A stretch of DNA of 64,000 nt. Source: DATMRF01 sp035566435. Its GTDB lineage: Bacteria > Verrucomicrobiota > Verrucomicrobiia > Limisphaerales > UBA8199. The DNA is taken from NCBI GenBank assembly GCA_035566435.1, contig DATMRF010000105.1, forward strand, positions 186,001 to 250,000, in the 5' to 3' direction. Both the position numbers and the translations under genes were made by a program. Each line of letters opens with the position of its first letter. The stretch's first letter is position 1. A model generated the notes under the pieces. It made no database searches, had not been told where the DNA came from, and saw only the letters and a program-made list of their open reading frames with translations. This document shows positions 40,114-48,534 of the stretch, in pieces.

Positions 40114-41610
40114 TTAGTTTTTCGTCAGGTCAGCCCGATTCCACCAACCGCCACCGAGAGCCTGAAACAGGGCTGCGGTATCGGTATAACGATTGGCCTG
40201 GGCTTGAACGAGGCTAAGCACCGCTTGCTGGTAGCCTTGTTCGGCGTTCAGGAGCGCGAGGTAGCCGGCATAACCGGCCTGCCATTGTTTCCTGGCCAGC
40301 TCGAGCGTGACGCCGGCTGCCTCCCTGGCTCCGGCGGCCGCGTTCAGGGCATCGGCATCCTGTTGGAGCGCGTTCAACGTGTCCGCCACATTCTGGAAGG
40401 CGGTCAGCACGGTGCTGCGGTATTGTTCGGCGGCCTGGACATAGGCCGCCCGGGCGGCGCGCTCTTTGTGCACCAGGGCACCGCCCTGGAAGATGGGCTG
40501 CGTCACGCTCCCGGCCAAAGTCCAAAAGCCCTCTCCCCCCGCAAAAATGCGGCCGGCTTCCAACGCCATGGTCCCAACGTCTGCGGTCAAGGTGATGTTC
40601 GGCAGGCGGTTGGCAACGGCGATGCCGATTTGCGCGCTCGCGGCGTGCAGATTCTCCCCAGCCTGGCGCACATCCGGGCGTTGCGCGACGAGTCGCGAAG
40701 GCAGGCTCAAGGGCAGTGCCTCGGGCAGTTGCAGACTCGAGAGTTCGAACTCCTCGGTCGGGCCCTGGCCCGGAAACCCTCCGGAAAGCGCCGCCAACAG
40801 GTCGCGCTGTTGAGCGAGCTGCTTGAGCAGAGGCGGGAGAGTGGCGGTGAGCTGAGCGAGTTGCGATTCCTGGGCGGCCACTTCGAGACGACTGACGCGG
40901 CCTTTGGCGAACTGGGTGCGCAACACCCGGAGGATATTGGTGTTGATCGCGATGAGCTCATAGCTCGCGGCAATTTGTGCGCGTATCGAGGCCTCCTGGA
41001 TTGCGGCGGCAGCCACGTTGGCGCTTAGCGTGATATGCGTTGCTGCCAGGGCGAACCGCGCCTGCTCCGACTGAGCGTTCAGGGACTCAATCGTTCGCCG
41101 GTTGAATCCAAATACGTCCGGCACGTACGACACGCCGACCTGCGGAGTGTAAAGGTTGAAGTACAACGCCCCGGAGTTGGGCGTGGGCGAAATGTCCTCG
41201 GAAGACTTTTGGCGGGCCGCACTGAAGCTGCCTGTGACGCTGGGGAGCCAGGCGCCCTTCTGCGCGAGGACATTTTCTCTGGCGACGGTTAAGGCCGCTT
41301 GTGCCGCCTTGATGCCGGGGTTGTTCCTGAGCGAACGCTCAATCAGGTCGTTGAGCGGTTTCGAGCGAAAGAGCTTCCACCACTCTCCCGGAATGTCGAG
41401 TCCTTCAACAAATCGCTGGGCCGAGCCGCCGGCAATGTTCGTCGCGCCGCTGGTGGTCGAGACCGGGTTTAGGGTATAACTTCTAACCTCCGGTGGGGCG
41501 GGTTTTTTGAAGTTCGGCCCGACGGCACAACCGGCCAGGAGCAGGGGAGCAACGAGCCGAATCCCGAAGGTCGAAACCCCAAGAACCCGCGGGATTCGAA
41601 GGCCGTACAA
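40114..41610 (-). CDS. NodT-family outer membrane efflux lipoprotein
   Basis: The outer-membrane channel of an RND tripartite pump. A lipoprotein signal ends in LLLAGCAVGPNFKKP with the lipobox Cys, and two outer membrane efflux repeats follow, including NNPGIKAAQAALTVARENVLAQKG, TAANVAAAA-like helices and RPDVRQAGENLHAASAQIGIAVANRLPNI. There is no ATG near the signal peptide; the frame is open to 42066 but that stretch translates repeat debris. A TTG at 41610, about 16 codons before the signal core, is my choice and is uncertain. It belongs with the pump gene at 42698 and the adaptor at 46055. Confidence 0.85.
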   Translation of the reverse strand: MYGLRIPRVLGVSTFGIRLVAPLLLAGCAVGPNFKKPAPPEVRSYTLNPVSTTSGATNIAGGSAQRFVEGLDIPGEWWKLFRSKPLNDLIERSLRNNPGIKAAQAALTVARENVLAQKGAWLPSVTGSFSAARQKSSEDISPTPNSGALYFNLYTPQVGVSYVPDVFGFNRRTIESLNAQSEQARFALAATHITLSANVAAAAIQEASIRAQIAASYELIAINTNILRVLRTQFAKGRVSRLEVAAQESQLAQLTATLPPLLKQLAQQRDLLAALSGGFPGQGPTEEFELSSLQLPEALPLSLPSRLVAQRPDVRQAGENLHAASAQIGIAVANRLPNITLTADVGTMALEAGRIFAGGEGFWTLAGSVTQPIFQGGALVHKERAARAAYVQAAEQYRSTVLTAFQNVADTLNALQQDADALNAAAGAREAAGVTLELARKQWQAGYAGYLALLNAEQGYQQAVLSLVQAQANRYTDTAALFQALGGGWWNRADLTKN

Positions 41611-41739
41611 GGCCCTTGCGAGCGTTGTACCCGGGTTTCGGCTTCGGCATTGCCCAGATCTTGGGAGGTTTTTCCTAAGCCGGAGTGATGCAGTCGATGA
41701 TTTGCGGCCAGATATCCTGAAAGAATGGCATCTTTGAGG

Positions 41740-41995
41740 GTTGCAAGGGAACGAGCTACCCGCGGCAACCCTCGCGAAAGCGCCTTGAATTGAAAGGGTT
41801 GCCTCGTCCGGCCCACACGCCGAGTCACGGCAATCTGACGCAACCCTTTTCAGGGTTGGCGGGTTTGCGGCGCGCTTGACCCAGGGTAGCTCGTTCCTCG
41901 CAACCCTGGGCTGAGCGACGGAATCCCGTTGGGATTCCAAAAAACGCGACTGGCCGCGGCTAAGACCTGCTCCGCACTCCAAAGGTCTCGTGGGT
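41740..41995. repeat. Composite repeat debris upstream of nodT-like gene
   Basis: This holds GGGTTGCAAGGGAACGAGCT and CCAGGGTAGCTCGTTCCTCG in opposite orientation, AACCC-TTTTCA-GGGTT, and a perfect hairpin GGAATCCC-GTT-GGGATTCC (41920-41938) followed by A-runs, then CCGCACTCCAAAGG like the ends of the TTTGGAGTGC element. It produces open frames without meaning on the minus strand. I regard it as an eroded palindromic repeat cluster. Confidence 0.55.
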
Positions 41996-42062
41996 GCTGA
42001 AAGGAAGGACTGATACAGGCGTCCAGAAGATGTGGGTAATGACGAGGGGTTTCGGCTCGTGT

Positions 42063-42701
42063 TCATGGTCTATGCTTCATTCCGGTGCCATTGATAGCGG
42101 CGGTATTCCTGCCGCCTGCCGTGATTGGTGCTCCGCCAAGGACCGCCGGGCCGATACCTCGCTGTCGGACCGGGCTTGTCGGTAGCGCGTTGAAGGGACT
42201 GCCAGGCCTGGACAGGAGCGGCCGGCCGGGTTGCTTTTCGATTGTAGTTCCCATTAACCCGCCCTTCGCCGCAATCGCAGACTGAACAAGACCAGGTCGC
42301 TGCGGAACCGTGGCATTTATGGGTGTGAGCGCGGCGCGCTCAACTCCGGCGCGTTGCGCTCCTATTTGCTCGTGGCTGCTCGTGCGCCATTTATCCCGCT
42401 CATCGCCGGAGCGGTACCGGGCGGCTGGTTGGGGACAAGCAGCCCTACCTTCCGCTTGCGCGAGTTTGCCTGAAAGGCGCGAGCCAGCTCCTCTTTCATC
42501 CACCTGCTCTTCCTTCGTGCCCACTCGGCTATTACGATTCGGGGATTCACGCGCGCCGTCGCAGGGACGGTCACCACTCCAGGCCGGACGAGTCTCGGAA
42601 GGCGCCGGTTCGGCGCCCTGACCTGGCCGCACAACAAGACCGGGTCCGAAGGTCAAAGCGCCTGAGCCGAGTAAAGTGAAAAGGAAACGCGCCGTTTTCA
42701 T
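42063..42701 (-). CDS. Small exported protein coupled to the RND pump gene
   Basis: A 212-residue product starting at the ATG that overlaps the pump gene stop by four bases (ATGA). Residues 1-30 form a signal peptide (MKTARFLFTLLGSGALTFGPG). The remainder is low in hydrophobic residues and rich in Gly, Arg, Pro and Ala, probably disordered, ending in GGRNTAAINGTGMKHRP. I do not recognise the family, but the coupling and signal peptide suggest a periplasmic accessory of the efflux system. The poor composition leaves some doubt that the whole length is translated. Confidence 0.55.
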   Translation of the reverse strand: MKTARFLFTLLGSGALTFGPGLVVRPGQGAEPAPSETRPAWSGDRPCDGARESPNRNSRVGTKEEQVDERGAGSRLSGKLAQAEGRAACPQPAARYRSGDERDKWRTSSHEQIGAQRAGVERAALTPINATVPQRPGLVQSAIAAKGGLMGTTIEKQPGRPLLSRPGSPFNALPTSPVRQRGIGPAVLGGAPITAGGRNTAAINGTGMKHRP

Positions 42702-45700
42702 ATTGGTTCCAACGAGGCCGGGTGAATGTCTGCCTGATTGCCATCGCCCTGCTGCAGGAATATTACTTTCAGGGCTGGCACAACGAGCAGGAGCATGATG
42801 GGCCCGACGAGCATCCCGCCCACGATGACGGTGGCCAGTGGACGCTGCACCTGGCTGCCAATGCCGGTGGAAATCGCGGCCGGAAACAGGCCGATGCACG
42901 CCGAGAGACTCGTCATCAACAGGGGGCGCATGCGGGTCGAAGCCGCGTGAAACATCGCTTCGAGCGTCGTGCCGCCGCGCAGCCTTGCCTGGTTATAATA
43001 AGTCAGCAGCAGAATACCGTTCATGACCGACACTCCGAACAAGGAGATGAACCCGATGGCGGCCGAAATGCTGAAGTTGAGGCCGGCAACATAAAGCGCC
43101 AAGACCCCGCCGGCGATGGCGAACGGGATTCCGGAAAGCGTCAGCAGGCACTCGAGCAGGGAATTGAACAGGGAGTAGAGCAACCCAATAATGAGCGCGA
43201 GGCTGACCGGCACCACGATTTCCAGCCGCCGCCGGGCTTCCTGCAGGTCCCCGAACTCGCCCGCCCAGACCATGCGATAACCGCTGGGCAGTTTTACATT
43301 CTTTGCGAGCCGCTCCTCCGCTTCGGCGACGGTGCTGCCGAGGTCGCGTTCGCGCACGCTGAATTTGATAGGGATAAACCGTTGTGTGCTCTCGTGATAA
43401 ATCCAGGCGGCCCCGGTATCCAGGGTGATGGTCGCCAGATCGCTCAAGGGAATGTAGGCGTTGGCGCCGCTGCTCGTCGGAACGGCCACTTTGATATTGC
43501 GAATCTGGTCCACACTTTCCCGGGCTTCCGGCGCGAACCGGACCACGAGGCCGAACTGGCGATCGCCCTCCAGCACCGTGGTAGCCGCTGCGCCGCCCAT
43601 CGCCGCCTGGATCACCGAGTTCACGTCCCCGGAATTGAGGCCGTAGCGGGCAGCCTGAGCGCGCTCCACCTTGATGTTCAGGTTCGGCTGCCCCAGGACC
43701 GGGAAAATGCCGAGGTCGGCAACCCCGCGCACCTGGCTCATCTCGTCCCTGACTTTTGCCGAAAGCTGCTCCAGCATCTCGAGGTTGGGACCGATGATCT
43801 TCACCGAATTGGCGCCTTTAACCCCTGAGATACCTTCCTCGATGTTATCCTGAATGTACTGCGAAAAGTTGAAAATGACTCCGGGCAGCTCGTTCTGGAG
43901 CTCCGCCTGGATTTGCTCGGTAAGTTTGTCCTTGGTCAGGCCCTTTGGCCATTGATCGTACGACTTGAGCGGGACAAAGAGTTCCACATTGGAAAATGGC
44001 GACGCGTCGCTGCCGTCATCCGGCCGGCCATGCTGTGAAACCACCGTGATCGCTTCCGGATGCCTCAGCAGGATCGTGCGCATTTTCCTGGTCGCCGCTT
44101 CGCCGTCCTGCAGCGAGAGGGTCATCGGCATCGAGGCGCGAATCCAAAAATTCCCCTCTTCCAGATGTGGCAAAAACTCGCTCCCCAGCCGCAGCCCCAG
44201 TAACGCGGCCACCGCAAGAAACACCAGGCCAAACCCGACTGTAACTCCACGATGAGCCAACGCCAGGCGCAGCGCGGGATTGTAAACCCGATGCAGAAGG
44301 CGGACGACTACGGTCTCGGCCTCCTTGACATGTTCGGGCAGGAAGAAGGAGGCGAGCACGGGCGTGATCGTGAACGTGGCGAGCAGCGCCCCGGCCAGAG
44401 CGTAGGCGTAAGTCTGCGCCATGGGCCCAAAAATCCGACCTTCCACCCCCTGCATCGTAAAGAGCGGCACAAAACCGGCGACGGTGATGAGCGCCGAAAA
44501 GAAAACCGCTCGGTCCACCTGCATCGCGCTGATCAGGATCAGACGCAGCCGGTCGGTCCAGCCCGGGCGGGTGGCGGAATGCGCCGCCCTCGTCGGGTCA
44601 GGGCCGTAAAAGCCGTCCACCAGGCGTTGCAGCCAGAGCTGCCGTTCTTCCGGCGTTCGTTGGAAATTGCGGAACACGTTTTCGACGAGGATCACCGCGG
44701 AGTCCACGATGATGCCGAAATCAACCGCCCCGACCGAGAGCAGGTTGGCGCTCTGGCCCTGGGCCACGAGCAACAGGATGGCGAAGAAGAGCGCAAACGG
44801 GATGTTGGTCCCCACGATGATGGCGCTGCGCAGGTCCCCGAGGAATACCCATTGAATCAGGAACACCAGCAGGCAGCCGAAGGTGAGATTGTGCAGGACG
44901 GTGTGAGTGGTGACCGCGATGAGCGAACCGCGGTCATAAAACGGGACGACCTTTACTCCCGGGGGCAAGCTGCCGTCGTGGTTCAGTTTCGCAATTTCGG
45001 CCTCCACCTTCGGCAGCATCCTTGCGGTCTGCTCGGCCCGGCTCATCACCACGATCGCCGCCGCCACATCGTCCTGATTGTCTCGGCCGCAAATGCCCAG
45101 CCGCGGCACGTAGCCCACGTTGACATTCGCGACATCCTTTACCAGCACGGGCACGCCGTTTGACTGGGAGAGGACGACGTTTTCGATGTCGTCCACCCTG
45201 CGGCCCTGGGTGAGGTCGTCCGCGCCGCCGTCGTCGATCAGGCCGACGCCGCGAATGTTGATGGACTGCTGGCCGATGCGGATTTCGCGCCCGCCCACAT
45301 TGATATTGCCGTTGGCGAGGGCGGTGAGAATCTGGGGCACCGTCACGTTGTAGGCTTCGAGTTTGTGGGGAGCGACCTCGACCTCGAATTCCTTGGTGGT
45401 GCCGCCCCAGCTATTGACCGCGACGATGCCGGGAATCGTCAACAGGCGGCGCCGGACGATCCAATCCTGGACCGTGCGCAGATTGGTCAGTCCGAAATGT
45501 GGCGGACCGACCACCTGGTAACGATAGATTTCCCCGGTGGTGCTGTTCTGCTGGATCGTGGGCACCAGGCCGCCCGGCAGGGCGACGTTCTGCTGCAGGG
45601 CGATGGAGGCCTGGGTGTAAGCAAAGTGATAGTCCACCCCATACTTGAACACCACTCGCACAAACGACAGTCCATAAAACGAAGTGGAACGGATGACTTC

Positions 45701-45937
45701 GATGCCCGGGGTCGCGTAGAGGCCCACCTCAATCGGAACCGTGTAGTAACGCTCCATTTCCTCCGCCGAGAGGCCGGGCGCTTGCGCGGTGATTTCCAGA
45801 ATGACGGGCGTCGGGTTCGGATACGCCTCGATATCGAGCTTTCTGAATGCGAAGTATCCGGCCCCAACAAACGCCAGCAACGCGAACACGATAATCGCGC
45901 GGCGGCTGAGACAGAGGGCGACAAGAGACTTAAGCAT
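42698..45937 (-). CDS. HME-family RND efflux pump (CusA/CzcA type)
   Basis: The inner-membrane proton-driven pump of a tripartite efflux system, 1079 residues with the usual two sets of helices and two large periplasmic loops. The start LSRRAIIVFALLAFVGAGYFAFRKLDIEAYP and the helix-4 segment SVGAVDFGIIVDSAVILVENVFR, with the Asp residues of heavy-metal exporters, place it in the HME group rather than the multidrug HAE group. The C-terminal helices include LTLSGIPFAIAGGVLALYVAGLNFSISAAIGFISLFGVSVMNGILLL. The methionine pairs used by CusA for copper are not obvious, so the metal is not readable. It follows the adaptor gene, with a short repeat-filled gap, and precedes the coupled exported protein and NodT-type channel. 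Confidence 0.94.
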   Translation of the reverse strand: MLKSLVALCLSRRAIIVFALLAFVGAGYFAFRKLDIEAYPNPTPVILEITAQAPGLSAEEMERYYTVPIEVGLYATPGIEVIRSTSFYGLSFVRVVFKYGVDYHFAYTQASIALQQNVALPGGLVPTIQQNSTTGEIYRYQVVGPPHFGLTNLRTVQDWIVRRRLLTIPGIVAVNSWGGTTKEFEVEVAPHKLEAYNVTVPQILTALANGNINVGGREIRIGQQSINIRGVGLIDDGGADDLTQGRRVDDIENVVLSQSNGVPVLVKDVANVNVGYVPRLGICGRDNQDDVAAAIVVMSRAEQTARMLPKVEAEIAKLNHDGSLPPGVKVVPFYDRGSLIAVTTHTVLHNLTFGCLLVFLIQWVFLGDLRSAIIVGTNIPFALFFAILLLVAQGQSANLLSVGAVDFGIIVDSAVILVENVFRNFQRTPEERQLWLQRLVDGFYGPDPTRAAHSATRPGWTDRLRLILISAMQVDRAVFFSALITVAGFVPLFTMQGVEGRIFGPMAQTYAYALAGALLATFTITPVLASFFLPEHVKEAETVVVRLLHRVYNPALRLALAHRGVTVGFGLVFLAVAALLGLRLGSEFLPHLEEGNFWIRASMPMTLSLQDGEAATRKMRTILLRHPEAITVVSQHGRPDDGSDASPFSNVELFVPLKSYDQWPKGLTKDKLTEQIQAELQNELPGVIFNFSQYIQDNIEEGISGVKGANSVKIIGPNLEMLEQLSAKVRDEMSQVRGVADLGIFPVLGQPNLNIKVERAQAARYGLNSGDVNSVIQAAMGGAAATTVLEGDRQFGLVVRFAPEARESVDQIRNIKVAVPTSSGANAYIPLSDLATITLDTGAAWIYHESTQRFIPIKFSVRERDLGSTVAEAEERLAKNVKLPSGYRMVWAGEFGDLQEARRRLEIVVPVSLALIIGLLYSLFNSLLECLLTLSGIPFAIAGGVLALYVAGLNFSISAAIGFISLFGVSVMNGILLLTYYNQARLRGGTTLEAMFHAASTRMRPLLMTSLSACIGLFPAAISTGIGSQVQRPLATVIVGGMLVGPIMLLLVVPALKVIFLQQGDGNQADIHPASLEPI

Positions 45938-45948
45938 GGCGGTCGGAT

Positions 45949-46040
45949 TGGATTATTGGATTATTGGATTATTGGATGGTTGGATTAATGGGTTGGTGGA
46001 CGAGTGGATGACTGGATTGATGGACAGGTGGATTGGTGAA
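45949..46040 (+). repeat. TTGGATTA tandem repeat between adaptor and pump genes
   Basis: Four clean TTGGATTA-like units (45949-45980) are followed by degenerate GGATGGTTGGATTAATGG and GATGACTGGATTGATGGA copies up to about 46040. The array fills most of the 117-bp gap within the efflux operon. It looks like a slippage-prone minisatellite. Confidence 0.75.
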
Positions 46041-46054
46041 CCGCAGGGTCTTGT

Positions 46055-47266
46055 CTAGTCAGTGGGTGGTGCGGTGAGCATGTTGCTCAAGAAAATGGCT
46101 CCCTGGGTTACCACGAGCTCTGCACGCTGAAGGCCTTGGAGGACCTGGTATTGGCCGTCTTGTTGCAGGCCGACCCTGATGATTCTTTGCGCAAAGCGAT
46201 GCCGGTCGGTCGTAACCCATGCCGCCATCGTCCCATCGCCATTTCGAACCACGCCGGTCATCGGGATGGCGGTGGACTCGACGGGGTCCTGGACTCGAAT
46301 CAGGAAGTTGGCGAGCATGCCGGGCCTCAACTCGTTTTGAGGGTCCGCGACTTCAGAGCGCACCGTCACCCGGTGGGTGTTCATGTCCACGGTGGCGTAG
46401 ATTTTGGAAATCGAGCCGGTGAACACGCGGCCGGGATACGCCATTACTCTGACCTGCACTGGCTGTCCGACGTGGTAAAGCGGACTCTCGCTCTCGGGCA
46501 CATTCGCGAGCATCCATTTGGTTGAGACATCGGCCACTGAGAAGGGGGCGGTCCCGGTTCCGGGCTGGACGAGAAGCCCCGGAGGCGCATTGAAGGCGGT
46601 AACCTGGCCGGCGAGCGGACTGCGTACGACCAGGGCCGGGTCTATCTTGCGCGTCTGGATAATCTGCTCAATTTCGGCCTCCGTCTTGCCGAAAACGCGA
46701 ACGGCGTCTCGCGCCGCCTTGAGGGCTCCTTCGGCGCTTTGTTGGTCCGAGGTTGCCTGCTCGATTTCTCTTTGGGAAACCCCGTTCGTTCCATAGAGAT
46801 CCCTTACACGCGCGAGTTCCTTGCTGGTCAAATCGAGGTTTGCCGCCGCGCCGATCAGAGTCGATTCGGCCTGAATCAGGTCCGGGCTGTCGATCGTATA
46901 GAGCGATTGCCCCTTTTGAACCTCGTCTCCGAGCTCGGCGAAGGTCTTGAGGATTTTTCCCTGGTAGGGCGGGAAGACCTGAACCGACAGGTCGTCAACG
47001 AAACTGATGCTACCGACCGCTCCCTTTTCAACGGGGAAGAGATAAGTCCCGACCGGTTCGATTTTGACCGCATTCAACTGGCTGGGAGCCAGTTCCACGG
47101 CGGCGTCGAGCGGTGAGGCATTGGAAAGCGGACGCGGGCGTTGGACCAGGTTGGTGTTTGCGGCCTGGCCGGACCCGCGCCGAAGCAGGAAACCTGCCGC
47201 CAGAATAGCCGCAACGGTCACAGCCATTGCGGTTGCCCGCCCGCCGGGCTTTAATGGGCTTCTCAT
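46055..47266 (-). CDS. RND efflux periplasmic adaptor (CusB/CzcB type)
   Basis: Membrane fusion protein linking the RND pump to the outer-membrane channel, 403 residues. An N-terminal helix (about 13-30, AMAVTVAAILAAGFLL) anchors or exports it. FPPYQGKILKTFAELGDEVQKGQSLYTIDSPDLI is the first half of the lipoyl/barrel-sandwich domain, followed by an alpha hairpin (about 130-200), ALVVRSPLAGQVTAFNAPPGLLVQPG as the second half, and a beta-barrel with TGSISKIYATVDMNTHRVTVRSEV. It is the first gene of the minus-strand efflux operon (adaptor, pump, exported protein, channel, regulator). Confidence 0.94.
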   Translation of the reverse strand: MRSPLKPGGRATAMAVTVAAILAAGFLLRRGSGQAANTNLVQRPRPLSNASPLDAAVELAPSQLNAVKIEPVGTYLFPVEKGAVGSISFVDDLSVQVFPPYQGKILKTFAELGDEVQKGQSLYTIDSPDLIQAESTLIGAAANLDLTSKELARVRDLYGTNGVSQREIEQATSDQQSAEGALKAARDAVRVFGKTEAEIEQIIQTRKIDPALVVRSPLAGQVTAFNAPPGLLVQPGTGTAPFSVADVSTKWMLANVPESESPLYHVGQPVQVRVMAYPGRVFTGSISKIYATVDMNTHRVTVRSEVADPQNELRPGMLANFLIRVQDPVESTAIPMTGVVRNGDGTMAAWVTTDRHRFAQRIIRVGLQQDGQYQVLQGLQRAELVVTQGAIFLSNMLTAPPTD

Positions 47267-47717
47267 TGTGAATCGAACGATTCCGAGCTCCTGCCGCCTG
47301 GCGCTCGCGAGGACAAAGTGGCTGAGCCGGAGGCCGGCTCCGAGTCACTCTGGTTCTCCCAGGCGACGAAACGAGTGATGGAACGGGTTTTGGTTTACCA
47401 GGCTGAACAGTAGCGAGGGGCAATTTCTTGTCTATTGGGCGGAGTATAATTCTCGTATAGGGCGCGGCCTCATTCTGGTGTAGGGCGATGCCCGCCACGC
47501 GCCGCCCCGGGCCAAGGAGCGCAGCCGGATTCTTCTGACCAGTATCGAAGTAGTTTCGCGAGCCTTTGAGACGCCCAAGGCGTCACGCGTACCAGCCCGG
47601 GCCCAAAGCCTCGCGCCGGAGAATTAGCCGGAGAATTAGTTTGAATTAGCTTGAAAGAGTGGGCGGTGGCTGCTATGTAAAACCCGGTTCCTAACGCCAG
47701 CACCAGAACGAATTGTT
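47267..47717. other. Divergent promoter region with one repeat
   Basis: About 450 bp between the efflux operon and the succinate dehydrogenase operon. No gene is seen. At 47557-47599 CGCGAGCCTTTGAGACGCCCAAGG and the following CGTACCAGCCC match 53846-53888. Duplicated GGAGAATTAG units occur at 47618-47640. Confidence 0.5.
47557..47599 (+). repeat. TTTGAGACGCC repeat, copy 1
   Basis: CGCGAGCCTTTGAGACGCCC and AAGGCGTC, then GTACCAGCCC, closely match 53846-53888. Inside, GACGCC and GGCGTC form a short hairpin. Both copies are intergenic. Confidence 0.65.
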
Positions 47718-48521
47718 ATGGCACAGGCAGAGGCGTTTTTTCAAAGGCGGCCATTCGGCGCGACCCTGCGGCGCGACGCGTGGTGGGCGCAGCCTGCCTT
47801 TGTGTTTCTTGGCCTTTCCGCGTTCGTGGTTTATTCGACGTGGGCAGCGTTCCAAGGTGAGCACTACTATTCGGGGCCGTACCTGTCGCCGTTTTACTCG
47901 CCGGAAATCTTTGGTTCATCACCGCACAGCCTGTTCGGGCCGAAGCCGGGCTGGTGGCCCGGCTGGTTGCCGTTCTCGCCGGCGCTATTGATCCTGTGGG
48001 CGCCCGGCCTGTTTCGCCTGACCTGCTACTATTACCGCGGCGCTTACTACAAAGCGTTCTGGGCAGACCCGCCGGCATGCACGGTGGGCGAGCCCCGCAA
48101 GAGCTACCTGGGCGAGGGTTCGTTTCCGCTCATCCTCCAGAACGTCCATCGCTATTTCCTTTACCTCGGGCTGGTGTTCCTCTGTGTCCTGGCGCACGAC
48201 GTTTGGGAGGCCATGTGGTTTCTCGATCCGGCCACCGGCAAGCAGACGTTCGGCATCGGCGTCGGGACGTTAGTGCTCGCGGTGAACGTCGTTCTCCTGA
48301 GCGGTTACGCGCTGGGCTGCCACTCCTTGCGGCATCTGGTGGGGGGATTTCTCGATCAACCCTCGCGAGCCCCGCTCTGTGCGAAAACCTACAGTTGTGT
48401 GAGTTGCTTCAACCACCGTCACATGCTCTGGGCCTGGTCGAGCCTTTTCTCGGTTATGAGCGCCGACATTTACGTCCGGCTGTGTTCGATGGGGATCTGG
48501 AGAGATTGGCGCATTTTCTGA
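47718..48521 (+). CDS. Membrane anchor subunit of succinate dehydrogenase/fumarate reductase
   Basis: A 267-residue membrane protein with five hydrophobic segments (about 28-46, 80-100, 135-160, 175-195, 230-250). His residues in HRYFLYLGLVFLCVLAHDVWE and GCHSLRHLVGG, inside or next to helices, are suitable haem b ligands. It lies 13 bp before the flavoprotein gene in the order anchor, A, B, typical of B-type quinol:fumarate reductase and succinate dehydrogenase operons, and reads as the cytochrome b/anchor subunit. The assignment rests mainly on position and topology, with weak sequence recognition. Confidence 0.8.
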   Translation: MAQAEAFFQRRPFGATLRRDAWWAQPAFVFLGLSAFVVYSTWAAFQGEHYYSGPYLSPFYSPEIFGSSPHSLFGPKPGWWPGWLPFSPALLILWAPGLFRLTCYYYRGAYYKAFWADPPACTVGEPRKSYLGEGSFPLILQNVHRYFLYLGLVFLCVLAHDVWEAMWFLDPATGKQTFGIGVGTLVLAVNVVLLSGYALGCHSLRHLVGGFLDQPSRAPLCAKTYSCVSCFNHRHMLWAWSSLFSVMSADIYVRLCSMGIWRDWRIF

Positions 48522-48534
48522 GCGTGGAAACGCT

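Noticed and set aside
41611..42066. Coding extension of the NodT-like gene to an ATG at 42066
   Set aside because: The translated stretch comes from palindromic repeat debris (for example the GGAATCCC hairpin), not from an outer membrane protein.
42702..42899. Longer start for the small exported protein at 42063
   Set aside because: The upstream frame lies wholly inside the RND pump gene; the ATG at 42701 with four-base overlap and signal peptide is better.
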